From: Xiphias gladius
Taxonomy: Eukaryota > Chordata > Actinopteri > Istiophoriformes > Xiphiidae
Direction of reading: 5' to 3'
DNA length: 64,000 bases
NCBI RefSeq assembly: GCF_016859285.1
Contig: NC_053408.1
Coordinates: 8,198,213 to 8,262,212, forward strand
The translations under genes and the position numbers were made by a program. Under the pieces are notes generated by a model. It saw only the letters and a list, made by a program, of their open reading frames with translations. It ran no database searches and was not told the DNA's origin. Below, in pieces: positions 54,211-64,000 of this stretch (position 1 is the stretch's first letter; the number at the start of each line of letters is the position of its first letter).

Positions 54211-57200
54211 ACTGTGAACCTGTGAAAAGTTTAATAATACCGTAGTCACTACAAGTGGATATTGTACTGCAAGATTGGATTTTTTGGCTGAAAACAAATA
54301 CGCTGTCTGTGAACATTTTACTGATACGTTCAGTGTCAACATATTTGCGCATTGCCAAATATGTAAATTAACATTTCCTCATTGCATTAACAGAAAACAT
54401 AACCGGGTCACCCATATGTTTCCTTCAAAAGGTATTTGCTGTTGCAATTTAGTTTTATATAAATGTAGTTTCTAGGAGACAGGGTTCGTATTTCAGAATA
54501 CCTTGCCACTAATTTATTTAATCTTGTTCAATTGATTTTCTTCATACTGTATATTCCTATGAAAATCCAAAATATGCTCAACAACAACAGCGTTGAAACT
54601 TATATCGCTCACCGCGAAGCATGTAATCATTGATCTTTGGCCCCTTTGTTCAAGATAAACTCACAGATTGACCTGACGCTTTGACACAAGAGTGTGCAGC
54701 TCAAATCACAGCCTATTATTCCACACACCTCCCTGAGGAGCAGCTGACATTTACTCACTTAAATCTATCACATCCTCTCAGTACTAATCTTTATGTCCTT
54801 GTCACTGCATCTCTCTCTGTTTTTGGGAAAACTTTGTCCTGTAGTATATATTTGTCTTCAAATATGACCCAAACTGAGAGGTGCTCCAGCTTCGTGATGA
54901 ACTCTAGGAAATGACAGCTGCAAAAACAGCCCACTGATGATGCCTACAGAGCCCACGAGGAGCTCAAATCCTTTTGAGAAGCAGGAAATATGACTCCATT
55001 GAGGTCTGATCCTTATGTACCCCGGAAACAACCAAACGTGGATATAAACAAAGCACTTAATTGAGATAAGTAGCTGCATTAACTAATCTCGGCTGCTTTT
55101 GGTCAAGATTATCACTCCACAATGTGCAGGTATACTTGAAGTAAATGCTGGGTGTGAAGAAAGCGTTGATGAAGTCGTTGAAGTGTGATGCTGATAACAC
55201 TAGTGACTGGCTAGAACACAAGCTTAAAACTTAAAGGTTAATAGTAGTGCATGTAAATTATGTTTTATTTGTTCTCTGACTTTTCCAAAGCATAAATTAT
55301 TTTTGGAGCTGTTTTTCATCTGACTGAAAAAATAATCCATGATTTTTTTGGTCTGCAAAGGAGAAAAAGTATAAAATTAACCACCTACCGGCAGGAAAAG
55401 TACCACAAAGCAACTCTGGTAAATAGTGTTCTAGCAAAGGGAGAAAGCAGAGCTACACAATGTGGCTTTCACCAGCAAACGCAGAGGATTAAGTAAGTTT
55501 CCCTTTGAGAAATTAACTACTAGATAAAAGAAGAGACAGAATAACAAGGCCTGTTTGCCTATTCAGAGGGTTTAGCCATGTATTAAAAATCATAGCGTTA
55601 AGCTTCCTGACAGATGCTAATGAAGTGATGTTTACATTTTTGATTCGCTGCCTAAACAAAGATAAGACATGCTCTCGGAAAACAGCAAGCCCTGCAATCC
55701 AAACACATCCATTGAGCCTGTCACCAAAGACATGACAGCTTTCTTCCCAACTAACAACAATGAGTAACTCATTTCCATATTAATGAGAGAAAAGAAAGGC
55801 AAGTGGATTGGGGGGGGGGGGTTGTTGAGCACGAAGGGGGCGATGTTGCTTCTTGTTGTCTTGGCACCTATTGACAAAGTCTTCAAATGGGTTGTTAATG
55901 ACCAGCCTAAAACAGAGGGAGCAGCCTGTGGAGTAATCATATCAACATGTTGCGTATGCATATCATGCTGTGTACTGTCCCCATGCCTCCTATGTGGTTG
56001 CTCTTGCGTAAATATTTGGCATCGTTGCACATCCAGGCAGGGACACGTGTATTCACATGTACACTTGCTCATCCATAAAAACCACATACACACTGCACTT
56101 AACAACATGTACAATAAGAGACATCCTTATCCCACAGGAAGCAGGCTCCAGTACGCCCAAAGGGCAAAAACAAAATTAGCAGCTCAAGAGTACTCTGGGC
56201 TGAATCTAGGGGGGATACAAACATCTGTTAAATCCCACAGTGTTTACTCCTCATAACCTTTAAAACAAATTGCTGTTACCCTAACCTGCAAGCTAATTTT
56301 ATTTTATGCATTGAGATCTGGACTTGAGTAAGACTTAAATGGGCCCCGTACCAATTGTCAGTTCATTTACTAGTCTAGGGACTTCTGCTCAGACTGTGAA
56401 AACAGTTGTATAATGTATTCTTTGGCATTTGAAGGGTCACAGGGGCAACTTTCTCAAGTCTGAGAAAACAACCTGATTGACAACACAGGGGATAAACTGT
56501 AAAAACATTTTTAGCTTGGTTGCATGATGGCAAGTGTTAGAATACAGTGTTATTGGAACTTGACCAATTTTAAAGTCCAAAAGATTACATATTTCAGCCT
56601 CCGCTGCATCAGTTTTGACCATTCTCTTTTTATACTGCCTCTCAAAGCTGCTCCAACTTATCATTGATATTTTAAGTCAGAGAAATTAGGACTTGAGAGT
56701 TGATTTGAAATTGACTATCATGAGTAGTGTGACTTGAGGCTTAACCTGTAAAAGACTTTAATTGACTTGAGACTTGAACATCAAAACATCACCTGAAAAA
56801 AAAACAACTCAAAACAAATAAGGCCTATGAATAGAAATGAATCATTTTCAGCTATGTATAAAGCTGAGACCAATATAAGCAGAGACCATACAAATATAGA
56901 CACAGCTTTTAAAGGAACACTGTTTAAATGTAATTTTGATGCTCAGCATTCGGACACCTGTAGACATGCATCCTTACTTGCAATTTGCTCATGAACGCTT
57001 GTGACCCAGGGACCCTATTTGCACTTTCCCTTTTGATATAAACAGATTTGGACTTTTCATCAAAGTCCGAACATCTGCACCGCTGTAGCTCTAGGATTTT
57101 AATATTTGTCTCCACATTCTGTGTATGTTTGTTATTCTCTGAGGCATTTATTCTAACACTTGACTCTGAGAGGCATCTCCAAGACATAATCTTCCAGTTC

Positions 57201-57441
57201 ATAGTGCATGTCATTAGCCTCCTAAATTACAAACATCATTAAGAGAATTGATTCAACTTAGCCTCCTGGGGGGCTTCAGTCTGCTATTCCGACATGGCAG
57301 GAGCTCATTTTGAGTGTGGTGTCAATCCTATTTCACAAGTTCAAGCGGACCCATTGGGGGTCTGAGCTGTTCGCCCCCTCTTTATCCCTGCACGGTGAGG
57401 CCCTGCCTCCTCATTAGCAAAAAAGAGTAGACCGTGTGTAT

Positions 57442-57491
<50 letters not shown>

Positions 57492-59440
57492 CCTTCATGC
57501 ATGTTGGGCATGCTTCAGTCTCTGAGCAGGGGAGATGAAGTCATTGTGGCACACTGTGACCTCTGCAACCACCTCAAATGCTGCACCATTGTTGGGGGGT
57601 GGGGTGTGTGTGTGTGTGTGGGGGGGGGTCGCTGAGGCATGCTGTGACATCAGTGAAGAGGAGTGATTCAAAAAAGAAAAATATTACAAGTTTCTGTGCC
57701 CTATAATGCTGTGATTATGTTATTTTATATTAATTCAACCAAAAAATCTGAGAAATTGTTATAATTTACCAAGAAAAGGAAAGTGTAGCTATGAGCTGGT
57801 GCATCAAAGTGGTGCCTGAGCAGTGTATGTGGGGAGAAAACCATTTTGATAAGATTCTGCCGGGTGGGAGCAGAGTGCCAAGGGAAAACAACTGAGGTAT
57901 AAGAGGGGAATTGACAAATAGAAAAATGACTGGGCTACACAGCATGAACAAAACATCAAAATATGAACAAATTCGCCCCTCAATTCTAATGCAACGTGGT
58001 CCTTGTAGTCTGGAGCATCCACTAATTCCAACCCATGTAACAAGCATGGGGGGGGGCATGTTGGGGGGGGGGTGCCTTCAATAATTCATCTGGAGACTGA
58101 TAGATGTGTGTCTTCAGAGACCGCAGTGTGGATAATATGTTGCTCAGCCCTTCCTGTGAATTTGTGAGTATGGAGATCGGGGTCAGAGTTCAAAATGAGA
58201 GGGTCTGATGCTGCGTTACACTGAACCCATATATCCTCCTCTAATAGGATGGCACAAATCCCTTCGATACTCAAGACTCCTCTCCATCTCCACTGAGATG
58301 TTTTATGTTGATGCAGCAGTGGATTGAATGTGGAATGCAGGGCACATGCAACTATGGTTTTGCAGGTTAAAAAAAATTATAAAGCCCTTTCTATGGTGCT
58401 GACAATGTTCTTTAAAAAGAAGGCTGTACTCTTTATGTTCATCAATTCCATATTTGGGTTAAAGCAAAACAGGGGAAAAGGTTGATTCTTTAGTTCAAAA
58501 TGATAAGAAAATAAAGTATTAATGCTGGCTTAGATTTAACTCCAGCTCTTACTTAAGAAAACAGAGAATATTCTCAGAGAGCAAATGAGCAGTGGGAGTG
58601 GAAGAGATTTCCTCTTTTTTTCTTCCCATTGATCACACTAGCTGCTTTTCTGTTTCTCAAAATATGCGCGGTTTTTACAATACATAAGAAGATGGTGCTT
58701 TAAAGGTCATCTGAATGTTGTTGCCCTCACATAAAAGCTATCTTTTTTCTTTTTTTTTTTTTTAATCAGGGTTTCTTATGTGACCACAGTGTCTGAAATT
58801 ACTGGTCTGTGTAAACAACATACAATCAGTCACAAACATCAATGAAATCATGGCTGTGAGATTCAAGAACACAATTTCGCCACATCCAGTTTCTGCGCAA
58901 TTATCCCACTGAGGGATTGGTTGTCTTTTTGTTCTGTATGCGGGACACCCCCACATGTAACCAGTGTTGTGACGAGAGGTGGACAATAGTTGATGGACAT
59001 ATCAATGAACGGAGGCCAGGCAGAATAAACTGCAGAAATGAAAAGTGGAAAATGGGATACAGATAATTGAACTCAATGAGCACGTTGACTGGCACTTCAC
59101 ACAATGTGTTGCCATTTACTTGACCTCACGGAGTTACCATGCAAAAAGTGCAGAAATGAGACTGAAAATGAAATGTAGAAAGCCGCTGTGGTTGCTTGAA
59201 TCTGTAGCCGGGTCACTCTTCCAAATGTAATGTGTATCAGAGGCAAACCCCTTCATTGGTGAATGTAATGATTTGGAGAAGTTCTTGATCTTTGTGCAAC
59301 AAGTTCCTGAAAAGGACAGTAAAATCCATCATGTGATGTCATCCGTAACCCCGTGCATTCACAAAGCACTGGGGGTCACATGCTGCGCTATATAGTCTTG
59401 TCTAATCAATCGTGCATGACTGGGTGCAGTATGTAAAATA
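54211..59440. other. Intergenic, no gene seen
   Basis: Unique sequence with G-runs near 55810, 57590-57630, 58049 and 58064, a long (GT)n at 57444-57488 and a T-run near 58750. No recognisable coding exon. Confidence 0.6.
57444..57488. repeat. (GT)n microsatellite
   Basis: About 22 GT units; a second GT/G-rich tract follows at 57596-57630. Confidence 0.95.
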
Positions 59441-59442
59441 TA

Positions 59443-60318
59443 CAGTTGTGTGTATTTGTTAATTTTTGAAGTGAAAAGTGCAAACCCTGCAGCAAACTGA
59501 CATACAGAATTTGCTGATATTTAGTGGAATCCGTTCTTCCCCCTGTCTGTACAATGTTTGCCACTGGCTGCCACACAACCACAGAGCATATTATCTCCAC
59601 CCCCATGTTCTTTTCATTAAATGTTGCTCCTTTTTTTCCTCCACAAACACCTTTAGTGATTGTGCCCAAAGATCTCTGTTTTAACTACGTCTGTCAACAG
59701 CACTCGTTTCCAGAACGACTCTGGCTTATCCAGATGTTGACTTGCATACACCACAATGCGTTTTGGGATGAGGTTGCAGGTAAGGTCTCCCTCTGATGAG
59801 TCGTCCATGCAGATACTACTTGTGCATGAACACCGCACAGTAGAACGGTGCATGGCCACTCCTGTGTCAGCTAAACCTTCCAGCAAGTCCTCCACACTCA
59901 TGTTGGGTTTTGCCTTTGCCTTACTGCCCAGTGGACGTGAATTTTTATCAGAAAGTTTTCTTAGTCTTCCAGATCTTGTCTTGACTCCAACAGTTACCCT
60001 TAACTGCCATTTCTAAATGACATTTTGGACATTGGACATTCCAAGCCGGAAGCGCTTTTATATCTTTTTATAGCCTCTGTTGCTTCGTAGGTGTCAAAGC
60101 TTCATTTTCAGATTCGCAGTCACTTAGTTAGCTAGAGGACCCTATGGTTGTTGGGTGTTAACAAAAGGTTTGAAGACTCAGTGAATTTAACAGCTGTGGA
60201 ATTGTCATCAGCTGACAGTTCCTACTGATAATTCTTGACCCGCCTTATAAGTGCTGAAGAGTTCATTAAGGTCCAGTGAATTAATTGAGTTCTTTGCCCA
60301 AACTTTTGGAAACAACTG
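59443..60318 (-). mobile_element. Short Tc1-like element with intact TA target duplication
   Basis: The left end CAGTTGTGTGTATTTG (from 59443) and the inverted right end CAGTTGTTTCCAAAAG (to 60318) are terminal inverted repeats. Each is flanked by TA (59441-59442 and 60319-60320). Between them the minus strand keeps the N-terminal and middle parts of a Tc1 transposase, but the C-terminal part is deleted, so the element is only 876 bp. Confidence 0.9.
59500..60010 (-). pseudogene. Tc1 transposase remnant (N-terminal and middle part)
   Basis: Reading leftward from 60010, the minus strand gives RSGRLRKLSDKNSRPL, then MSVEDLLEGLADTGVAMHRS, then LDKPESFWKRVLLTD with a decayed first catalytic-aspartate block. 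Then come FNEKN and GRTDSTKYQQIL. There is at least one frameshift near 59980 and others near 59660. The final catalytic part (DNDPKH block) is absent. Confidence 0.88.
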
Positions 60319-60320
60319 TA

Positions 60321-60740
60321 TTTAGTATTACTGAATTACACTGTCTGCCCTTACAGAAACCACAGCACTACTGCAGAATAATCACTGTAGAGAAATCAAA
60401 AGAACTCATAACATAATCGATATCAGGTAGTTGAGATTTGTACACACCATGTTCTGTGAAGAATCCTCCCTGTACGTGAACTTACCAAACACAGAGAATG
60501 TGAGTACACCTCTCCTTATGACTACACGGCTTACACTCACCTTTTACCTACCTGTCTGTGTTATTTTATGACAAGGACTGAAACACAAATATCACAGGCT
60601 TGTATAGGCCCCTAACATCTGACTATTATATTAAAGCTATACCGTAAATTATAGATTCCCTTTAGACTTGAGAATTACTGACACGTACAGAACTCTGTGT
60701 GGGGACATTACAAGCCGATGAAAGTGTCTGTTTAGCCAGA

Positions 60741-60823
<83 letters not shown>

Positions 60824-61564
60824 CACACACCCATGCACATTTTCTCACTAAGGCCATATTTTTATCTGGTTGTGGTTGTATTTGCTCACTTTTCGCGACA
60901 TCCATTGCTAAAACTTCTTCTACCACCCAATACAATGGAGGTGAGTGGACTTTTGTTTGCATACTATCTGCATGTGCCAGGCATGCAAGTTTTTTGTCAT
61001 CTGGACCGGCTAAAGTTTGAATTCGCCCAAATGACCAAACAGCACGTTTTACAGTTGCCTCAGAAGTGTATGTCCACGAAGGCAGTTTTGGTTTTGAGTG
61101 CCCAAGTTCTGAAAGAGGTTTCTAAGATCTCTGATGTCATCCCAGTACAATGTCGGTGAAAGTTATATGCTTGTGAGGCTTAAACCTGAATTAATTGTTC
61201 TTTTTTTTTTCTTTTAAATGTTCACCAGCTAGTCCCTAACCTTGCCTGTCTTCCGGTTGGTGCTGAACCAAAAACGTAAAGTACGAGGTGTCATGGTGGC
61301 CAAGTGAATAAGAAAAACAACATATATTGTGACTGCAACGTTCCTTGGTTGATAAGGACAAAAAGCCAAAAACCACAGTCTTTCAAAAGGAAAATAACAG
61401 CAGGCTTTAAAACCAAAACAATGAGCTAAAAGTCAGCAAAACGCTGTCCAGAGCTGAAGGGAACTTCAGAGTGGGGTGATAATTTCTGTGGGTTTGTCAC
61501 CACAAGCACCACCTGTCACATTACACATAGTCATTTGACCCATTGTTAATATAAAAAAATACTG
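60321..61564. other. Intergenic with long CA tract and a possible repeat
   Basis: Holds a TC/CA microsatellite at 60741-60830. At 60935-61160 there is repeat-like sequence containing ACAATGGAGGTGAGTGGA and ATGACCAAACAGCACGTTTT. Nothing coding is recognised. Confidence 0.5.
60741..60830. repeat. (TC)n-(CA)n compound microsatellite
   Basis: About 7 TC units followed by about 38 CA units with one GCA interruption. It is the longest dinucleotide array of the window. Confidence 0.96.
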
Positions 61565-61971
61565 ATTAGGGCAGCTTTAAGGGATTGAAAAAGTACATTT
61601 GAAAAACTCAACAGCAACATGTCTGTCAGGGAACAATGTCTCACACACTATGCATAATCCACAAACCTCACTGTCAACAGTTTTTATTGGGGCTAAGTCT
61701 TTGATTTAAAAAAAAAAAAAAAAAGTTGTACAGAAAACTGTTAACAATAAGATTTGTGGATTATTCAGACTAAGAGGGGGATAGTTTCTGGAAAGACAGA
61801 ATTTTTTTTTTTTTCAAATGTCCTTCAGTGCTGTTAACACCACAAATGAAAATCCATTCACCTCCATTTTATTGTGTGGCTAGCTGAAAGAGGGATTACT
61901 ATTAAAGCTTTGGAACATAAAATAAGGTTAAGTCAGAAAATATTTGGGGATTCGGGGGAACTGACCCTTTA
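61565..61971 (+). mobile_element. MITE-like repeat, copy 2
   Basis: The right end GGGGGAACTGACCCTTTA is the reverse complement of the left end of the copy at 33457-33797. Internal GTGGATTATTCAGACTAAG and CACAAATGAAAATCCATT correspond to that copy in the same orientation. The left end is decayed, so the boundary is approximate. Confidence 0.65.
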
Positions 61972-62089
61972 CGGTCAACTTCCCTGATAAACAGTTGAAA
62001 CCACTGAAATAAAATACATGGTCATTCCTAAGTATAAAACCAAGATTTCCAATTTGACCACATCATTTTTGCTAACCATGTGAGCAGCA

Positions 62090-62345
62090 GTGTGTGTGTG
62101 AGTGTGTGTGTGTGTGTGTAGTGGTGGAGGAGGAGGGGGGGAGGAGGAGGAGGGGGAGGGGGGCGGGCCTCTTCTTCTTCTTGGTTTATGTCATTGGTTT
62201 AAACGACCCAAGACCCCGCCTTGATAAAAAAAAAAAAAAAAAGGAGAGTTAGACTACAGCCAAAGAGAGAGGGGGAGAGAGAGGGAGAGGAAAAAAAAAA
62301 AAATAATAAAGCAGTGAAACAGTTAGACTGACACCTACTCGGCGT
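62090..62345 (+). promoter_or_regulatory. Putative promoter of the next + strand gene (G-rich, GAGA-rich)
   Basis: A (GT)n run (62092-62119) leads into about 45 bp of GGA/GGGGG sequence (62121-62168) that could form a G-quadruplex. A GGGCGGGCC box and a GAGA-rich tract (62265-62290) follow. CpG density rises from here into the following exon-like block. No transcript evidence is available. Confidence 0.4.
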
Positions 62346-62661
62346 TTACGCTCTGCCGTATTTTAATAAACAAGGACGCGTATCCACACATTGTAGCCTC
62401 TACCCAGCTAGGTTATCACTCATCTCTATCCGGTCGTTTAAAAAAAAAAAAAAACAACCCCCAAAAAAAAAAACCAGAAGCCGCTTTTGTAGCGCACGGA
62501 GGATTAATAAGGTGGAATCAGAATTACTCCAAATCTCCACATGAAACATTTCTCCCCGAAGCGGATGATGCTGCCGCCGCCGCCGCCGACGACGTGTGCC
62601 TGAAAAAAAAAAAAAAAAAAAAAAGTCGGCTTCTCAACTTGCGATCAGACGTCATTCATCC
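62330..62661 (+). other. Putative 5' untranslated first exon of a gene lying beyond the window
   Basis: CpG-containing, unique sequence ends in CATTCATCCAG followed by GTAAGACC, a strong splice donor with the intron beginning at 62662. It carries a short upstream ORF (62541-62603) and several A-runs. After 62662 no further exon is evident. By synteny with human 10q26 the gene could be a neighbour such as ctbp2, but nothing in the sequence names it. Confidence 0.4.
62541..62603 (+). CDS. Short upstream ORF in putative 5' UTR (20 codons)
   Basis: ATG at 62541 opens MKHFSPKRMMLPPPPPTTCA and stops with TGA at 62601-62603. The five prolines come from a CCG repeat. It is too short for a confident protein and is best read as a possible translation-dampening uORF, if the exon is real. 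Confidence 0.25.
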   Translation: MKHFSPKRMMLPPPPPTTCA

Positions 62662-64000
62662 AGGTAAGACCGCATTACAGGAACAGCCACAACACCGCTT
62701 TTCACGCTTAATTCAGTTTGGCGTCTCCAGCGGGGGAGTTAGCAAGTGACTCGCGGCCGTCGGGCTTTTTCAGGTCCGCATTCGGCTCCGGCCATGTGTG
62801 TCCACCTTACTGCGCCACGAAGATGGGGGAACGGTCGGTCGCGTTGTACACACGGGGACACGGTATCTGACAACGTAAAACACTGGTGTAACTGTCAATT
62901 GTGGGCACGGAGAGCCCGCGTTTTTCCCTCCAACGCTGCCATTAGTGTCCCTCACCTTTGCATCGCAAGAGTATTCGACCGAGACGCGCAGACTACATTG
63001 TTTTTTGCACACAACGAGACCCCGTACGGAGTGTGTGTGTCGGTTAAAAGAAAATAGGAAGTGCATTATTAGAGTGTGTGTGTGTGTGTGTGTGTGTGGT
63101 CGTGGAGTTGTGTGTGTGCGCGCGCGCGTGTGTGTGTGTGTGTGTGTGGGGTGTTCTTTCCAGTGAGGCTATTTGCGCATAAATCCTCTAATACCTCACA
63201 CTTGACCTGACCGACTGAGTTTTTTTGTAGACAAAATAGTGTTGTGAAAGACGTCATCCTGTGTAATCTTCTGCGCTGCTTGCTGCTTAGCCTGTGCATC
63301 TTTTTCTTTAAAAAAAAAAAAACACAAGTCATTACAATGGAGCACATCTGCTGTCCAAGCTGCATGGCAGTGTCACTGACCCTCTAACATTTATGTGTTT
63401 TAGCACAATCTTAAAGACTTCTGTGGGGGAGTTTTAAAGAAGCTGCCATACATCATTACAGAGGATCAGAAGCTCCCTAAACTTTTTTTTTTTTTTTTTT
63501 TTTTTCCCATCACGGACACACACACATGATTAAAAGCGGTGGATCAGACACCTGCATCTGATGACATTTTGCCCCGAGGAAGCCCTCCTGAAAGGATTTT
63601 GTGGTGTGGTGTGGAGTTGTTAACTAAGGCGGTCATCCTTCTGTGGTCCTCCTGTTGTTAAGTGAGTGAAATGCAAGTGAAAGCGACCCGGTCCTCATGT
63701 TCCTGGGATTGACCCCGTCATGATCCCCCTCCTTGAAAATCCACTGGAGGGAAATAATGGACTGCTGGTTGTAGTTCTCACTCCTGGACGCTTTGCTGCA
63801 TTTTACCAAAGTGAATGTATCTTCTTTATAGTTACAGAGCGGATATTTACATTGGGGATTTAGCACCACGGCTGACTGTGTAAACTAAAAAAATTAGTCA
63901 GGAAAGTGCATCCTCTCTTTTACAGCCACTGTTAGGTGCTGACTGTATGAATGAGCCGCTAATTGCCTTGTGTTAACTTGTTAATTACACACAATCAAGT
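62662..64000. other. Probable first intron of the gene starting near 62.3 kb
   Basis: CpG-rich at first, then AT-rich. Contains (GT)n tracts at 63075-63101 and 63108-63149 and a T-run at 63483-63505. No coding exon seen. Confidence 0.4.

Noticed and set aside
55632-56256. Overlapping open frames of about 157-160 codons on both strands
   Set aside because: Opposite-strand frames of similar length, no recognisable domain, no splice structure and a poly-G run inside; chance ORFs in the desert.
60649-60962. Frames rich in Val-Cys repeats
   Set aside because: Translation of the CA/GT microsatellite, not a cysteine-rich protein.
62746-63057. 103-codon plus-strand frame after the putative first exon
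   Set aside because: CpG-rich DNA gives long frames on both strands (a 98-codon antisense frame overlaps); no donor or acceptor or family match.

Overview
The window is nuclear DNA from a ray-finned fish, most likely a spiny-rayed (percomorph) teleost. It contains short GT-AG introns, teleost Tc1/mariner copies, CA/GT microsatellites and genes whose exons read as vertebrate proteins. The gene order adam12 - dhx32 - bccip - uros - mmp21 matches the human 10q26 block, apart from FANK1, which lies between ADAM12 and DHX32 in human and is not seen here.

Layout. Positions 1-5050 hold the last three coding exons and 3' UTR of adam12 (+). A decayed Tc1 copy with IR/DR-like ends occupies 6375-7953. 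dhx32 (+, 11 coding exons, 741 aa) spans 8865-15550 downstream of a CpG-rich promoter. bccip (-, 7 exons, 303 aa) spans 16913-20502, tail-to-tail with dhx32; one of its introns is about 90% Tc1 remnant. uros (+, 9 exons, 261 aa) spans 21430-23437, head-to-head with bccip across about 0.9 kb that probably acts as a bidirectional promoter. mmp21 (+, 7 exons, 698 aa) spans 24353-28003. All four complete gene models are in frame across every junction and carry no internal stop.

From 28 to 62 kb I see no protein-coding gene. The stretch holds old repeats (a LINE fragment, a short Tc1 copy, MITE-like copies, microsatellites) and AT-rich unique sequence of the kind that often harbours developmental enhancers; that is inference. 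At about 62.1-62.66 kb a G-rich/GA-rich block leads into what looks like the promoter and first, mostly untranslated, exon of another + strand gene. It has a 20-codon upstream ORF and a good splice donor at 62662. The gene itself lies beyond the window; ctbp2 or another 10q26 neighbour is a synteny guess.

Functionally the genes are a conserved linkage group, not a pathway: a membrane metalloprotease-disintegrin, an atypical DEAH helicase-like protein, a BRCA2/p21-binding protein, a haem-synthesis enzyme and a secreted metalloprotease required for left-right asymmetry. I found no undescribed system. The points most worth a second look are the degenerate ATPase motifs in Dhx32, the glycan-rich propeptide insert in Mmp21, and the Tc1 copy ending 15 nt from a bccip splice donor.
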